Source of the DNA: CAVSJJ01 sp963728395
GTDB taxonomy: Bacteria; Actinomycetota; Actinomycetes; Actinomycetales; Dermatophilaceae
Reading direction: 5' to 3'
Assembly (NCBI GenBank): GCA_963728395.1
Contig: CAVSJJ010000003.1
Location: forward strand, 1 to 64,000
DNA length: 64,000 nucleotides
Notes under the pieces: model-generated
The model's input: only the letters and a program-made list of their open reading frames with translations
Databases searched by the model: none
What the model was told of the DNA's origin: nothing
Translations under genes and position numbers: made by a program
Shown here: positions 9,651-21,279 of the stretch, one piece after another
Numbering within the stretch: position 1 is the first letter of the stretch
Layout of the letters: each line of letters starts with the position of its first letter

Positions 9651-11131
9651 ATGACATCACGATCCGACCTCTCTCCGGCCAGCGCCGACGGCGCTCGCGC
9701 CGACGCCGACGCGCCCTCGACGGTCGCCGCGACGTCGCCGCTGGGACGGCCGGCCGACCTACGACGGCGACCAGCTCGACCGCGAGGAGCGCGCGGCGCT
9801 GCGCCGCGTCTCCGGCCTGTCCACCGAGCTCGAGGACGTCACCGAGGTCGAGTACCGCCAGCTGCGCCTCGAGCGGGTCGTCCTCGCCGGCGTGTGGACC
9901 GAGGGCACGCGTCGAGGACGCCGAGAACTCGCATGCGCGAGCTCGCCGCGCTGGCCGAGACCGCCGGCTCGACGGTCCTCGACGGGCGTCCTGCAGCGCC
10001 GCGCAGCAGCCCGACCCCGCGACCTACCTCGGCAAGGGCAAGGCCGAGCGAGCTGCGCGACATCGTCATCGCCGAGGGCGCCGACACCGTCATCTGCGAC
10101 GGCGAGCTCGCCCCGAGCCAGCGGCGTGCCCTCGAGGACGTCGTCAAGGTCAAGGTCATCGACCGCACCGCCCTCATCCTCGACATCTTCGCCCAGCACG
10201 CCAAGAGCCGGGAGGGCAAGGCCCAGGTCGAGCTGGCCCAGCTCCAGTACCTCCTCCCGCGGCTGCGCGGCTGGGGCGAGTCGATGTCCCGCCAGGCCGG
10301 TGGCCGGGTCGCCGGCGGTGAGGGCATCGGCTCCCGCGGGCCCGGTGAGACGAAGATCGAGCTCGACCGGCGGCGGATCAACAGCCGGATCGCCAAGCTC
10401 CGCCGCGAGATCACGGGCATGAAGACCCACCGCGACACCAAGCGCGGCAGCCGCCGCGGCCAACCGATCCCGAGCGTCGCCATCGCCGGCTACACCAACG
10501 CCGGCAAGTCCTCGCTGCTCAACCGGCTCACCGGCGCCGGGGTCCTCGTCGAGAACCAGCTCTTCGCCACCCTCGACCCGACCGTCCGCCGCGCCGAGAC
10601 GCCGGACGGCCGCGACGTACACGCTCGCCGACACCGTCGGCTTCGTCCGCCAGCTGCCGCACCAGCTCGTCGAGGCCTTCCGCTCCACGCTCGAGGAGGT
10701 CGCCGACGCCGACCTGCTCCTCCACGTCGTCGACGGCTCGCACCCCGACCCCGAGGGCCAGATCTCGGCCGTCCGCGCCGTGCTCGCCGACGTCGACGGC
10801 GACCGACGTCAAGGAGGTCATCGTCGTCAACAAGGCCGACGTCGCCGACCCCGAGGTCCTCGACCGGCTGCGCCGCGCACGAGAGGCACTGCCTCGTCGT
10901 CTCGGCCCGCACCGGCGAGGGCCTCGACGAGCTGCGCGGGCTCGTCGCCGGACGAGCTGCCGCAGCCCGACGTCGACGTCACCGTCCTGCTGCCCTACGA
11001 CCGCGGCGACCTCGTCAGCCGGCTCCACGAGGAGGGCGAGGTCCTCACCAGCGAGCACGTCGCCGAGGGCACCCGCATCCGCCCGGGTGCGGCCGGACCT
11101 CGCGGCCGAGCTCGCGGCATACGGCGCCTGA
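9651..11131 (+). CDS. hflX: Ribosome-associated GTPase HflX (frameshifted)
   Basis: HflX is a GTPase that splits stalled 70S ribosomes after stress. The start is ATG at 9651. The N-terminal domain has YLGKGKAxELRD, DTVICDGELAPSQRRALED, VIDRTALILDIFAQHAKSREG and QLQYLLPRL. Then come GPGETKIELDRR and the G domain: G1 AIAGYTNAGKSSLLN (about 10480), LFATLDPTVRR, G3 DTVGFVRQLPHQLVEAF and G4 VNKADV. The C terminus LAAELAAYGA ends at 11131. Frame changes near 9755, 9910, 9990, 10050, 10617, 10802 and 10875 look like sequence errors, because motifs remain collinear. Confidence 0.92.
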
Positions 11132-11256
11132 CCGACCGACCCCGAGTGGCCGCCCCGTCGACGGCGGACCGCGGCCGCTCCGGCGTCCCGTCGAGCGGTC
11201 GCGCCGGGCGTGGTGCCGCCGGCGGAACGCCGCTGCGCGGCGATGCATCCGGGACG

Positions 11257-11920
11257 ATGAGCGTGACCCAGACCTCGCCCCCGACCCCGACCCGACTCGA
11301 CGCCCGGGTCACGTCACCCGGATCGCCCGCCGCCGGGCCCTGCCCGGTCATGAGGCGGCCTACGAGGAGCTCGTCCGCGAGATGTTCCGCGCGATGAAGC
11401 CGACACCCGGGCTTCCTCGCCGCCGACCTCATCCCGCCCGACGCTCCGGGCGGGGACTACCAGGTCGTCGTGAACTTCGCGTGCTGAGGACGCCCTGCCC
11501 GGTGGGATGCGAGCGCCGACCGGCGCGGAGGTCCACGAGCGGATGCGCGGCCCACGCCGTCGGCGAGCCGGAGCACCGGCGGCTCTCCGGCCTCGAGGCT
11601 GGTTCGAACCGGCGGTCGTCCCGGCGCACGATGCACCCGCCGCGGCATCGGATGGCGCTGGTGACGTGGCTCGGCATCTGGCCGACGCGCGACGTTCTTC
11701 CTCTGGGCTGGTCGCGCCGCTCGCTGGGGCGGCCTCGGCCTGCCGTTCCTCGATGCTCACCCTCGTCAACACCGGCCTCATCACCGTCGCGATGACCTAT
11801 CTCGTCATGCCGCGCCTCACCCGGGTCCTGCGGCCGCTTCCTCGTACCGGCGTCGCCCGGGCCGCGCTCGGCCAGCCGACCCTGGACACGGGGGCGGGAT
11901 CCGCCGGGGCACGGGTCGAA
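11257..11920 (+). CDS. Antibiotic-biosynthesis-monooxygenase-like domain fused to two membrane helices (frameshifted)
   Basis: From ATG 11257 the reading goes MSVTQTSPP, VTRIARRRALPGHEAAYEELVREMF, AMKPTPGFLAADLIPP and DYQVVVNFA, then RRLSGLEAWFEPA. This fits the dimeric alpha/beta-barrel of the ABM family. It is followed by hydrophobic segments around MALVTWLGIWP and MLTLVNTGLITVAMTYLVMPRLTRVLRP. Such ABM-plus-membrane proteins occur in actinobacteria, and the catalytic role of this subgroup is not established. The last conserved segment is near 11850. The stop is hidden by a frameshift, so the end is approximate. It may be co-transcribed with the following 4Fe-4S membrane protein. Confidence 0.65.
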
Positions 11921-12011
11921 GCTCGACGTGGCCCGTCGCCGCGCCTTCGGACGGCGCCACGGGACTCCCGGCTCCTTCACAGACGCTTCACGCGCCACGG
12001 CATGGTGGCCC

Positions 12012-13351
12012 ATGACGACCGGTGCCACCCCCGCTCTCCGCTCCGCACGATCCGCCAGCCGCCCGACGGGCGCGCCGCGCCGCGGCGGTGCGCCGCCGCC
12101 GGTCGATCCGCACGCGTGCGCGGCGCCCGGCGGGTCGTCCAGCTCGCCGTCGCGGCCTTCATCATCGTCGCGGCGGTTCGGCACGCCGAACCAGCCCGGC
12201 GGCGCGACCGCCTCGACCGACGCGCTCTGCCCGTTCGGCGGGGTCGAGACGCTGTGGACCTGGCTGACGACCGGCGAGCTCATCCGCAAGACCCATCCGT
12301 CGAACCTCGTCCTCGGGGTCGGCGTCCTCGCCGGGGTGCTCCTCGCCGGGAACGCCTTCTGCGGCTGGATCTGCCCGTTCGGCACCCTCCAGGACGGGCT
12401 GCACGCGCTGGCCCGCCGGCTGCACATCCCGCAGCTGCGGATCCCGCGCCGGCGTCGACGCGGCCCTGCGCTGGGGCCGGTATCGTCGTCCTCGGCGTCA
12501 TCGTCTATGCCAGCGCCGTCACCGCCAGCCTCTGGTTCGCCGACTACGACCCCTACGTCACGGCCTTCAGCCTGCGGTGGCTCGTTCGAGCCCGACCTGG
12601 CGACGATGTGGCCGGCCCTGGCCATCCTCGCGGTCATCGTCGTGGGCTCGCTCGTCGTCGAGCGGTTCTGGTGCCGCTACCTGTGCCCGGCCGGCGCGGT
12701 CTTCGCCGTCCTCGGCCATCTCAGCATCCTGCGGATCCGACGGACGCGCGAACGCCTGCACCGGCTGCTCGCTGTGCAACACGCCGTGCCCGGTCGGGAT
12801 CGACGTCTCGGCGACGAAGCGCTCGGTGAGCACCGACTGCATCGGCTGCCTCGACTGCGTGACGACCTGCCCGGTGGGTGGTGCGCTCAGCGTCCAGGCC
12901 GCCATCCCCCTGGCCGACCTCGTCCACCGCACCGCCGCCGAGGAGGCCACACCGATGAAGGTCAACCGCTGGGTCATGCCCGTCCTCGCCCTCGTCCTGC
13001 TCTTCGGGGTCATCGGCGCCGCCCAGGCGGCCGGCCTGTGGGCCGACCACCGGTCGCGGCGCGGCGGCCGGGACGGGCCAGGGACGGTGGTGGGGGCGGC
13101 GGGGGGGGCCGGCGGCGGGACCGGTGAGGGCGCGACGTCAGGTCGTCAAGGGGTGGATGACGACCAGCCGAGGCGGCCGACGCCGTCGGGCCTGCCCGTC
13201 GCGACCGTCGCCGAGCTGACCGGCGCCGCCGACCCGGCCGCCCTCGACCCGGCCACCCCGCTCAACCAGCTGGAGAGCATCGTCCCGGGCTTCACGATGT
13301 CGACCTTCCGGGACCGGATCGCCGACGGCCGCCGCCGGAGCGTCGCCGTGA
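12012..13351 (+). CDS. NapH/NosR-type membrane 4Fe-4S protein with C-terminal helix-hairpin-helix-like region (frameshifted)
   Basis: This is a polytopic electron-transfer protein. In order: a first helix (RRVVQLAVAAFIIVAAV), ALCPFGGVETLW, a helix, GNAFCGWICPFGTLQ, further helices, RFWCRYLCPAGAVFAVLG, then two ferredoxin-type clusters, NACTGCSLCNTPCPVGID and STDCIGCLDCVTTCPVGGA. A helix VMPVLALVLLFGVIGAAQAAGLW follows. The paired CxxxCP motifs and 4Fe-4S sites are those of NapH/NosR/MauN-like proteins, which pass electrons in respiratory or maturation systems. The tail GLPVATVAELTGAADPAALDPATPLNQLESIVPGFT is a small helical domain. No nap, nos or mau genes are nearby, so the partner is unknown. 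The stop is masked by indels; the TGA at 13349 is the nearest plausible one. Confidence 0.75.
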
Positions 13352-13525
13352 CGGCGGCCGAGCCGGTCGGCCCGGGCCGGGCGGGTATGCCGCGCGGCGC
13401 GGCTCTCCGCCAGCCGGCGGTGCGCCGTCACCGGGCGGGCGCCGACGTGTCCGGCCCGACGGCGGCGCCGCCGGCGGCCCGCGGTCCACCGGGTCGGGCC
13501 GGCCCTCGGCGCCGCTGACCCGGTC

Positions 13526-15273
13526 CTAGGAGAGCCCGACGGTGTTCCCGTCGTCGTCGATGTCGATCCGCTCGGCGTTGGGGTGCCGGGCCAGCCCGGG
13601 CATCGTCCGCATGTCGCCGCAGATCGCGTAGACGTAGCCGGCACCGACGGCGGCCCGGACCTCGCGGACCGGCAGCCGCCAGCCGGTCGGGGCGCCCGAG
13701 CTTGCGCGGGTCGGACGAGATGGACAGGTGGGTCTTGGCGATGACGACGGGCAGGGTCCCGAAGCCGAGCCGCTCGTACGTCGGCCAGGGCGGCGGCCGC
13801 GGCCGGGGAGAGGTCGACGCCGTCCGCGCCGTAGATCTCGCGGCGCCACCGTCTCGATCTTCTGCGCCGAGGCGGCATGTCGAGCGTGTAGAGGAAGTCG
13901 AAGTGGCTCGGCTCGGCGACCGCCTCCTCGACGGCACTCGGCCAGCTCGAGCGCACCCTCGCCGCCGTCGGTGAAGTGGGTGCGACACGGCGTACGCGGA
14001 CGCCCATCTTCGTCGCACAGGGCGCGGATGACGTCGTACTCGGACTCGTGGTCGCTCGGGAAGGCGTTGATGGCGACGACCGGCGTCACCCCGAACCGCT
14101 GGACGATCTGGATGTGCTTGCGCAGGTTGGGGATCCCGGCGGCGACGTCGCCGGGGTTCTCGGCGAGCATGTCCGGCGGGCAGCGGCCGGCCCGGCTTGA
14201 TGTCGAACCGGCCGGAGTGGGCCTTGAGCGCCCGGACCGTCGCGACGATGACCGCGGCGTCGGGGGCGAGGCCGCTGACCCGGCACTTGACGTTGAAGAA
14301 CCGCTCGGCCCCCATGTCGGCGCCGAAGCCGGCCTCGGTGATGACGATGTCGCCGGCCCGGATGGCCGATGAGGTCGGCGATGACCGACGACGTGCCGGT
14401 CGCGATGTTGCCGAACGGCCCGCAGTGGACGAGGGCCGGGTCCGCCCTCGAGGGTCTGCAGCAGGTTGGGCTTGAGCGCGTCCCTGAGGAGGACCGCCAT
14501 CGCGCCGGCCGCCCCGAGCTGCTCGGCCGTGACCGCGTCGCCGCGCGGTCGTGTAGCCGACGACGATCCGGCCGAGCCGCCGGCGCAGGTCGGCCAGCGA
14601 GGTGGCGAGCGTGAGCAGGACCATGACCTCGCTGGCGGCGGTGATGTCGAAGCCGGTCTGCGCGGGGTACGCCGTCGATGCGGGCGCCGAGGCCGATGAC
14701 GATGTCGCGCAGCGACGCGGTCGTTGACGTCGACGACCCGGCGCCAGGTGATGTTGCGCTCGTCGAGGTCGAGCTCGTTGCCGAAGTGGAGGTGGTTGTC
14801 GACCATCGCGGCGAGGAGGTTGTGCGCGGCGGCGATCGCGTGGAAGTCGCCGGTGAGGTGGAGGTTGAACCGCTCCATCGGCACGACCTGGCTGTAGCCA
14901 CCGCCCGCCGCGCCGCCCTTGATCCCGAAGGTCGGTCCCATCGACGGCTGGCGCAGGACGACGACGGGCGCGCGGCCGAGCCGGGCCAGCCCCTGGGCGA
15001 GGCCGACCGACGTCGTCGTCTTGCCCTCGCCGAGCGGGGTCGGTGTCATCGCGGTGACGACGACGTAGCGGCCCTGGGGGCGGCCGGCCAGGCCGCGTGG
15101 AGGAGGCTGAGGTCGAGCTTGGCGACGTCGCGGCCGTAGGGCTCGATGTCGGCCTCGGTCAGGCCCATCGACGCGGCGACGTCGCCGAGCGGGCGGAGGG
15201 TGGCCGCGGTGGCGATCTCCAGGTCGGTGGGGAAGGCGGCAGGCGGCGGCGCAGACTCGTCGTTGAGGCTCAC
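13526..15273 (-). CDS. fhs: Formate--tetrahydrofolate ligase (frameshifted)
   Basis: The enzyme makes 10-formyl-THF from formate, ATP and THF. The start is GTG at 15273 (VSLNDESAP, then FPTDLEIATAATLRPLGDVA). The ATP site is TAMTPTPLGEGKTTTSVGLAQGL. Other family segments are LRQPSMGPTFGIKGGAAGGGYSQVVPMERFNLHLTGD (split over positions 14840-14960), DNHLHFGNELDLD and the C-terminal TMPGLARHPNAERIDIDDDG. Length about 580 codons is slightly above the usual 555-560 because of added bases. The gene is convergent with the ferredoxin-like gene and divergent from the helicase gene. Confidence 0.93.
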
Positions 15274-15346
15274 GCCGCCATCGTGGCACTGGCGGGCTGT
15301 GGACGGTATGCCGCCCCGCCCCGGCCCCGCGGCATACCCTGCTCTG

Positions 15347-17618
15347 GTGCCCTCGCTCGACGACCTCCTCCACGCCGCGGTCGCCGGCGTCGGCGGGACC
15401 GAGCGGCCCGGGCAGGTCGAGATGGCCCACGCGCGTCGGCTGAGGCGATCGACACCGGCGAGCACCTGCTCGTCCAGGCCGGAACCGGCACCGGCAAGTC
15501 CCTCGCCTACCTCGTCCCCGCGCGTTCGGCACGCCATGGACACCGGCCGACCGGCCGTCGTCGCCACGGCCACCCTCGCCCTCCAGGCCCAGATCGTCGA
15601 CCGGGACATGCCGCGGCTCGCCGAGTCCGTGGAGCCACTGCTCGGTCGCCGGCCGACCTTCGGGCTGGTCAAGGGGCGGCGCAACTACCTGTGCGCCCAC
15701 AAGCTCGCCGGCGGCTACCCCGAGGAGGACGACGGACTGCTGTCCGTCGCCGAGGTCGAGCCGCGGCCTCGCGGCTCGGCGCCGAGGTCGTCCGGCTGCG
15801 CGAGCTGGGCCCAGGAGACGGCCTCGGGTGACCGGGACGAGCTCGTCCCGGGGGTCTCCGAGCGGGCCTGGCGCCAGGTCTCGGTCAGCGCCGAGGAGTG
15901 CCTCGGGCAGCGGTGCCCGGCGCTCGCGCGAGTGCTTCGTCGAGCGGTCCCGCGAGGCGGCCCGCGACGTCGACGTCGTCGTGACGAACCACTCCTTCAT
16001 GGCGATCGACGCCTTCGAGGGTCGCCAGATGCTCCCGCCGCACGACGTCCTCGTCATCGACGAGGCCCACGAGCTCGTCGACCGGGTGACCTCGACGATC
16101 ACCGACGAGCTCACCCCGGGGCTCGGTCCGGGCGGCGGCCAAGCGGGCCGGGCGGCAGGCCGACGCCGAGCGAGACGCTCGAGGACGCCGCCGGTCTCCT
16201 CGAGGAGGTCGCTCGAGACGCTTCCCGAGGGGCGGCTGACCGGCATACCCGGACACGCTCGCCCTCGCCCTGTCCCGGGTCCGCGACACCGCGCGCGCGG
16301 TCCAGAGCGAGCTGAAGCCGGCTCCGGGCGAGGAGGTCGACGCGGCGCGACAGGTCGCCCGGGCGGCGGTCGAGGAGGTCTTCGAGACGGCCGAGCGGGT
16401 CCTCGAGGAGCGCGACCTCGACGTCGCCTGGGTGAGCGGGGACCCGCGCCGAGGGAGCGTGCTCGAGGTCGCGCCCGATGAGCGTGGCGATGCTGGTCCG
16501 GGACAAGGTCTTCGACGAGCGGACCGTCGTCCTCACCTCGGCGACCCTCGAGCTCGGCGGCACCTTCGACGCGCGTGGCCGGGACGATCGGGCTGCGCGG
16601 CGAGGACGCGCCCGGCCTGGACCGGGCTCGACGTCGGCAGCCCGTTCGACTACCCGCCGGCAGGGGATCGCCTACGTCGCCCAGCATCTCCCCGCGCCGG
16701 GCCGGGACGGCACGGCCGAGGCGACCCTCGACGAGATCGAGGCGCTCGTCCGGGCGGCGGGCGGTCGCACCCTCGGGCTGTTCTCGTCGATGCGGGCCGC
16801 CCGCGAGGCGACCGAGGCGATGCGGGAGCGGTTCGGCGAGGAGGACGGGATCGACGTCCTCTGCCAGGGCGAGGACCAGATCGCCACGCTCGTCCGGCGG
16901 TTCGCCCGGGAGCCGACGGACCTGTCTGTTCGGGACGATCAGCCTGTGGCAGGGGGTCGACGTCCCGGGGTCCTCCTGTCATCTCGTCCTCATCGACCGC
17001 ATCCCGTTCCCGCGCCCGGACGACCCGCTCGCCTCGGCCCGCTCCCAGGCGATCGCCCGGATGGGCGGCAACGGCTTCATGGCCGTGTCGGCCACCCATG
17101 CCGCCCTGCGGCTGGCCCAGGGGGCGGGCCGGCTCATCCGGCGCGACTCGGACCGCGGGGTCGTCGCCTTCCTCGACTCCCGGATGATGACCGCCCGGTA
17201 TGCCGGGTTCCTCCAGCGATCGCTGCCGCCGTTCTGGCCCACGGTCGACCGGGACCTCGTCCTCGCGCGCCCTGCGCCGCCTCGACGAGACGGCAGAGCC
17301 GCCCGACCCCGTCGCCGAGCCCGCTCCGCGCGGGCTCGGGGCGGCATCGAGAGCACCGAGCCGGGTCCCGGTCGCGGCGGAGCCGGCCCGGCCGGTCGCC
17401 GACGCGCCGCCGCCGGCGCCGGCGAGCCGGACCGCCGTCACCCAGGGGCACCCGTGGAGCGGCGAGGCCGACGAGGAGCTGCGCGACGGGGTGGAGCTGG
17501 GGCTCACCGTGGCCGAGCTCGCCGAGTCGCTGGAGCTCCCGGAGGCGGTCGTCCAGGCCCGCCTCGACGGCCTCGGGCTGCGACGCCGGCCGCGCCACCG
17601 ACGCTCGACTTCGGGTAG
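15347..17618 (+). CDS. DinG/XPD-type ATP-dependent DNA helicase (frameshifted)
   Basis: GTG at 15347 gives VPSLDDLLHAAVAGVGG. Motif I is LLVQAGTGTGKSLAYLVPA, Ia is VVATATLALQAQIVDRD, the DEAH box is VLVIDEAHELVDRV, and late motifs are GLFSSMRAAREA, WQGVDVPG and GRLIRRDSDRGVVAFLDSRM. Between motifs I and II, NYLCAHK, SAEECLGQRCPALARECF and VVVTNHSFM place several cysteines where XPD-type helicases carry a 4Fe-4S cluster. The family unwinds branched DNA and R-loops. The C-terminal about 80 residues are a Pro/Ala linker plus a small helical domain. Many indels occur; motifs stay collinear. Confidence 0.87.
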
Positions 17619-17737
17619 GCCGGGGGCAGGTCTACCCGGCGGTCAGGCCGAACGTTGCGACCGGGCCGCCTCACCAGGAAGAAGACGTCGTGACTGGGGA
17701 GGCGCAGGGCCGCAAACTCTCGCTACAGTCCATCTTC

Positions 17738-17756
17738 ATCGGGCCGGATCGGCCCG
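17738..17756 (+). promoter_or_regulatory. Perfect hairpin directly before the subtilase ribosome site
   Basis: TCGGGCC and GGCCCGA form a perfect 7-bp stem around GGATC. The AAGGAG ribosome site follows immediately and the TTG start is 12 bases after the stem. It could terminate helicase transcription or sit in the subtilase 5' leader and modulate its translation. Confidence 0.45.
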
Positions 17757-17768
17757 AAGGAGAAACCC

Positions 17769-20700
17769 TTGATTGGAGCGTCTAGATGCACGTTACATCT
17801 CGGCGCGCGTGGGCAAGCTTGGGTACGGCGAGCGTTGGCGGCGGCACTGCTCGCTGCACCAACGCAGGCCGGAGCAGCCACGCGTGGTCCCGACGGTTTC
17901 ACGGCCACATCGTTGAGCCCCAGTCTCGACGGTGGACGGGGCGAAATCCACCAGCGGACGCCTTGCCGAGTCGGACAAGGCCCTGCTGAAGCGAACCGAC
18001 TCGAAGATGGTCAATGTCGTCGTCAAGCTCGACTACGACGCGATGGCCGCTACAGGGGGGACATCAACGGTCTGGCGGCGACCAGCCCGAGCGTGACCGG
18101 GCAGAAGCTGACCGGTCGCACTCGCTCGCCGAGAAGGCCTATGAGGGTCACATCTCCTCGATGGACAAGGCCTTCCGCGCGGCCCTCAAGTCCAAGCTCC
18201 CCAAGGCAGAGGCCGGCGAGAGCATGACGACCGTCTACGGCGGCGTCGCCGTCCGGCTCCCCGCCAACCAGGCGAAGCAGCTGCTCTCCCTGCCCGGTGT
18301 CGCCGCGGTCCAGGAGGACACGCTCAACAAGCCGCTCGCCCTCGAGGAGGCGCCCGCAGTTCATCGGCGCCCCGACGCTGTGGAAGCAGCTCGGCGGGCA
18401 GGACCTCGCCGGCAAGGGCGTCATCTTCGCCGACCTCGACTCCGGCATCTGGCCGGAGCACCCGATGCTCGCGGACAACCCCGCCCTCGGCACGCCTCCG
18501 GCCGCCCCGAGCGGTCAGGCCCGCCCGTGCAACTTCGGCGACAACCCGCTGACGCCGGCCACCGACGTCTTCGCGTGCAACCACAAGGTCATCGGCGGCC
18601 AGGTCTTCCTCGACACGTACAACGCCATCAACCCGGGCGGCGAGGTGTACCCCGACTCGCGCGCGCGACAGCGACGGCCACGGCACCCACACGACGACGA
18701 CCGCCGCGGGCAACAACGTCGTCGCAGCGCGCCGATCCTCGGCGTCGACCAGGGTCCGATCAGCGGTGTCGCCCCCGGCGCCTGGGTGCTCGAGTACAAG
18801 GTCTGCGGCGCGAAGGGCTGCTACAGCTCCGACTCGGTCGTCGCGGTCCAGCAGGCCATCGTCGACGGCGCCAACGTCATCAACTACTCGATCTCCGGCG
18901 GCGTCCAACCCGTACGGCGACGCGGTGGAGCTGGCCTTCCTCGACGCCTACCACGCCGGCGTCTTCGTCGCCGCCTCCGCCGGCAACAGCGGGCCCGGCG
19001 CCGGGCACGACCGACCACCACAGCCCGTGGGTGACGACCGTCGCGGCGTCGACGATGGCGCGGGCGTTCTCGCACGACCCTCACCGTGCTCGAGCGGCAG
19101 CGACGTCGGCCACCTTCGAGGGCACCTCGCTCACCCAGGGCGTCACGACCCCGACGCCGATCGTCATGGCCGAGGACGTCCCCGGCTACGGCGACGCGCT
19201 GTGCCAGACCCCGCTCCCGGCCGGGGTCGGTCGACGGGCAAGGTCGTCGCGTGCAAGCGCGGCGTCAACGCCCGCGTCGAGAAGGGCTTCAACGTCACGG
19301 CAGGGCGGCGCCGTCGGGATGATCCTCTACAACCCGACCGCTCGCCGACACCGAGTCCGACAACCACTTCCTGCCGGCGGTCCACCTCGCCGACGGTACC
19401 GCGTTCCTCGCCTTCATGGCCGCGCACCCGGACTCGATGGCCTCGTGGCCGGCGGGCAGCAAGAAGCCGGCGCAGGGCGACGTCATGGCGGCGTTCTCGT
19501 CGCGTGGCCCGGGCGGGCAGTTCCTCAAGCCGGACATCACGGCCCCCGGCGTCCAGGTCCTCGCGGGCAACACGCCGACGCCGCGAGCGAGACGCCGGGC
19601 GGTCCGCCCGGTGAGTACTTCCAGGCGATCGCCGGGCACGTCGATGTCCGTCGCCGAACATCGCGGGCTCCGCGATCCTCGTCAAGGCCGCGCACATGTG
19701 CTGGACGCCCGGGCGCGATCAAGTCCGCGCTCATGACGACGGCCACGACGGACGTCGTCAAGGAGGACGAGACGACGCCGGCCGACCCGTTCGACGACGG
19801 CGCCGGTCGCGTCGACCTCGACCAGGGCCGGCGACGGCCCCGATCGTCTTCGACGAGACGCGCGCACAACATGCGGCACTCGGTCAGAGCCCGATCACGG
19901 CGCTCGACCTCAACCTGCCGTCGGTCAACCTGCCGACGATGCCGGGCACCGTCACGGTCGCACCGCACCGCGACCAACGTCTCGGGCCGCGCCTAGGCGG
20001 TTCGCGTGGAGACCACACGCCGCACCGGCCGACGACGCCGATCAAGGTCTGCCCGCGCCGGGGCCATCGCGCAGCGGCCAGCAGCCAGACCTTCAGATCA
20101 CCGTGACGCTCGACGCGCCCTCCGGGTCAGTACTTCGGGACCGTCCGGTTCGCGGCGCGGCGGAACCCGACGTGCACCTGCCGGTCGCCTTCGAGAACCA
20201 GCAGGGCGCGGTCACGCTGACCCAGTCCTGCGAGCCGAGCCGTCGCTCGAGCGGGCACGACGACGTGCACCGTCACGGCGGAGAACAACGCGCCGAGCCC
20301 GGCGACGGTCTCGACGACGAGCACGGTCTCGCGGCTGCTGAAGATCCTGTCGGCCGACGGTGCCGACGCCGTGCGGCGGAACGGTCGAAGGTGGTCGCCG
20401 GCCGCGTGGCCTGGCCGCGCCAAGGACGCGATCCCGGCCATCGCGGCCCGGTGACGACGCCGGGTGGCGGGTTCCTCGACCTGGCCGGCTTCGGCGTCGC
20501 GCCGATCGCCATGGGCGACGAGGAGGCGGCAGAACTTCACCGTCCGGCGTTCGACTTCGGCGGACGGCAGCTACTCGCGGATCGGCGTCGTGTCCAACGG
20601 CTACATCGTCATCAACGGGGCGACACAGCCAGGCAGGACATCGCCTACATCCCGCAGACGCTGCCCGACGCGGCGCCGCCCGAACGGCGTGCTCGCGCCG

Positions 20701-21158
20701 TACTGGACCGACCTCGACGGCACCGGCGAGATCGGCATCTACGTCGGGCACGCTCACCGATGGCGTCGACGACCTGGCTCGTCGTCCAGTGGAACGTCCA
20801 CGTCGTTCGGCAACGCCGACAGATGACCGCTCGTTCCAGGCTGTGGATCGGGGTCAACGGCGTCCGAGGACATCTCCTACGGGTACGCCGCCGGCACCAT
20901 CGGCGCCGACGGCTCACCGGATGGTCTGACGGTCGGCGCGGAGAACCTCTCCGGCACCGCCGGCGCCCAGATCTCCGGGACCGCCGCAGGGAGTCTACGT
21001 CATCACGACGACCCCGGGGGAGCCCGGGCGAAGTACGCTCAGCTACACCCTCACCACAAGGGACACCGCGCGGGCGTGCGGTCGTGACGACGGACATGAC
21101 GGCCGACGTCATGGCCGGGACGACGACCGTGCGAACACCGATCACGGTCACCCCGTGA
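17769..21158 (+). CDS. Secreted subtilisin-like (S8) serine protease with PA domain (frameshifted)
   Basis: TTG at 17769 lies seven bases after AAGGAG and gives a signal peptide (MIGASRCTLHLG, then VRRALAAALLAAPTQAGA). A propeptide domain (VNVVVKLDYDAMA, VAVRLPANQAKQLLSLPGVAAVQED) precedes the catalytic domain. Asp is in FADLDSGIWPEHP (about 18430), His in DSDGHGTHTTT (about 18675), oxyanion region in ASAGNSGPGAG, and Ser in GTSMSSPNIAGS (about 19640). A protease-associated insert (VACKRGVNARVEKGF, GAVGMILYNP) sits before the Ser. Downstream are Fn3-like and a beta-rich C-terminal domain (PQTLPDAAPPNGVLAPYWTDLDG). It is extracellular, about 1,100 residues, and is heavily indel-broken. Confidence 0.85.
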
Positions 21159-21212
21159 CCGCCGGGGTGTGGTGGGCCGGACCGCGTCCACGCCCACCCG
21201 CGGGCATCGCAT

Positions 21213-21242
21213 GAGCCCGGCCGGAGCGATCCGGCCGGGCTC
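21213..21242 (+). terminator. Strong 13-bp hairpin with GCGA tetraloop
   Basis: GAGCCCGGCCGGA pairs without mismatch with TCCGGCCGGGCTC around GCGA, a GNRA loop. It lies 55 bases after the subtilase stop and before holA. No T-run follows. Intrinsic terminator of the subtilase transcript is the simplest reading. Confidence 0.7.
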
Positions 21243-21279
21243 GCGGCCGTCCGGGCGTCCGTGGCAGGCTGGGGCCTAC

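Noticed and set aside
11595..11612. tRNA-like T-arm GGTTCGAACC
   Set aside because: It falls inside the coding sequence of the ABM-like protein (AWFEPA) and no acceptor or anticodon arm can be drawn around it.
13526..16687. A 1,053-codon minus-strand frame covering fhs and the opposite strand of the helicase gene
   Set aside because: Only the fhs part has motifs; the rest is the antisense of the DinG-type helicase and is an artefact of low stop density and indels.
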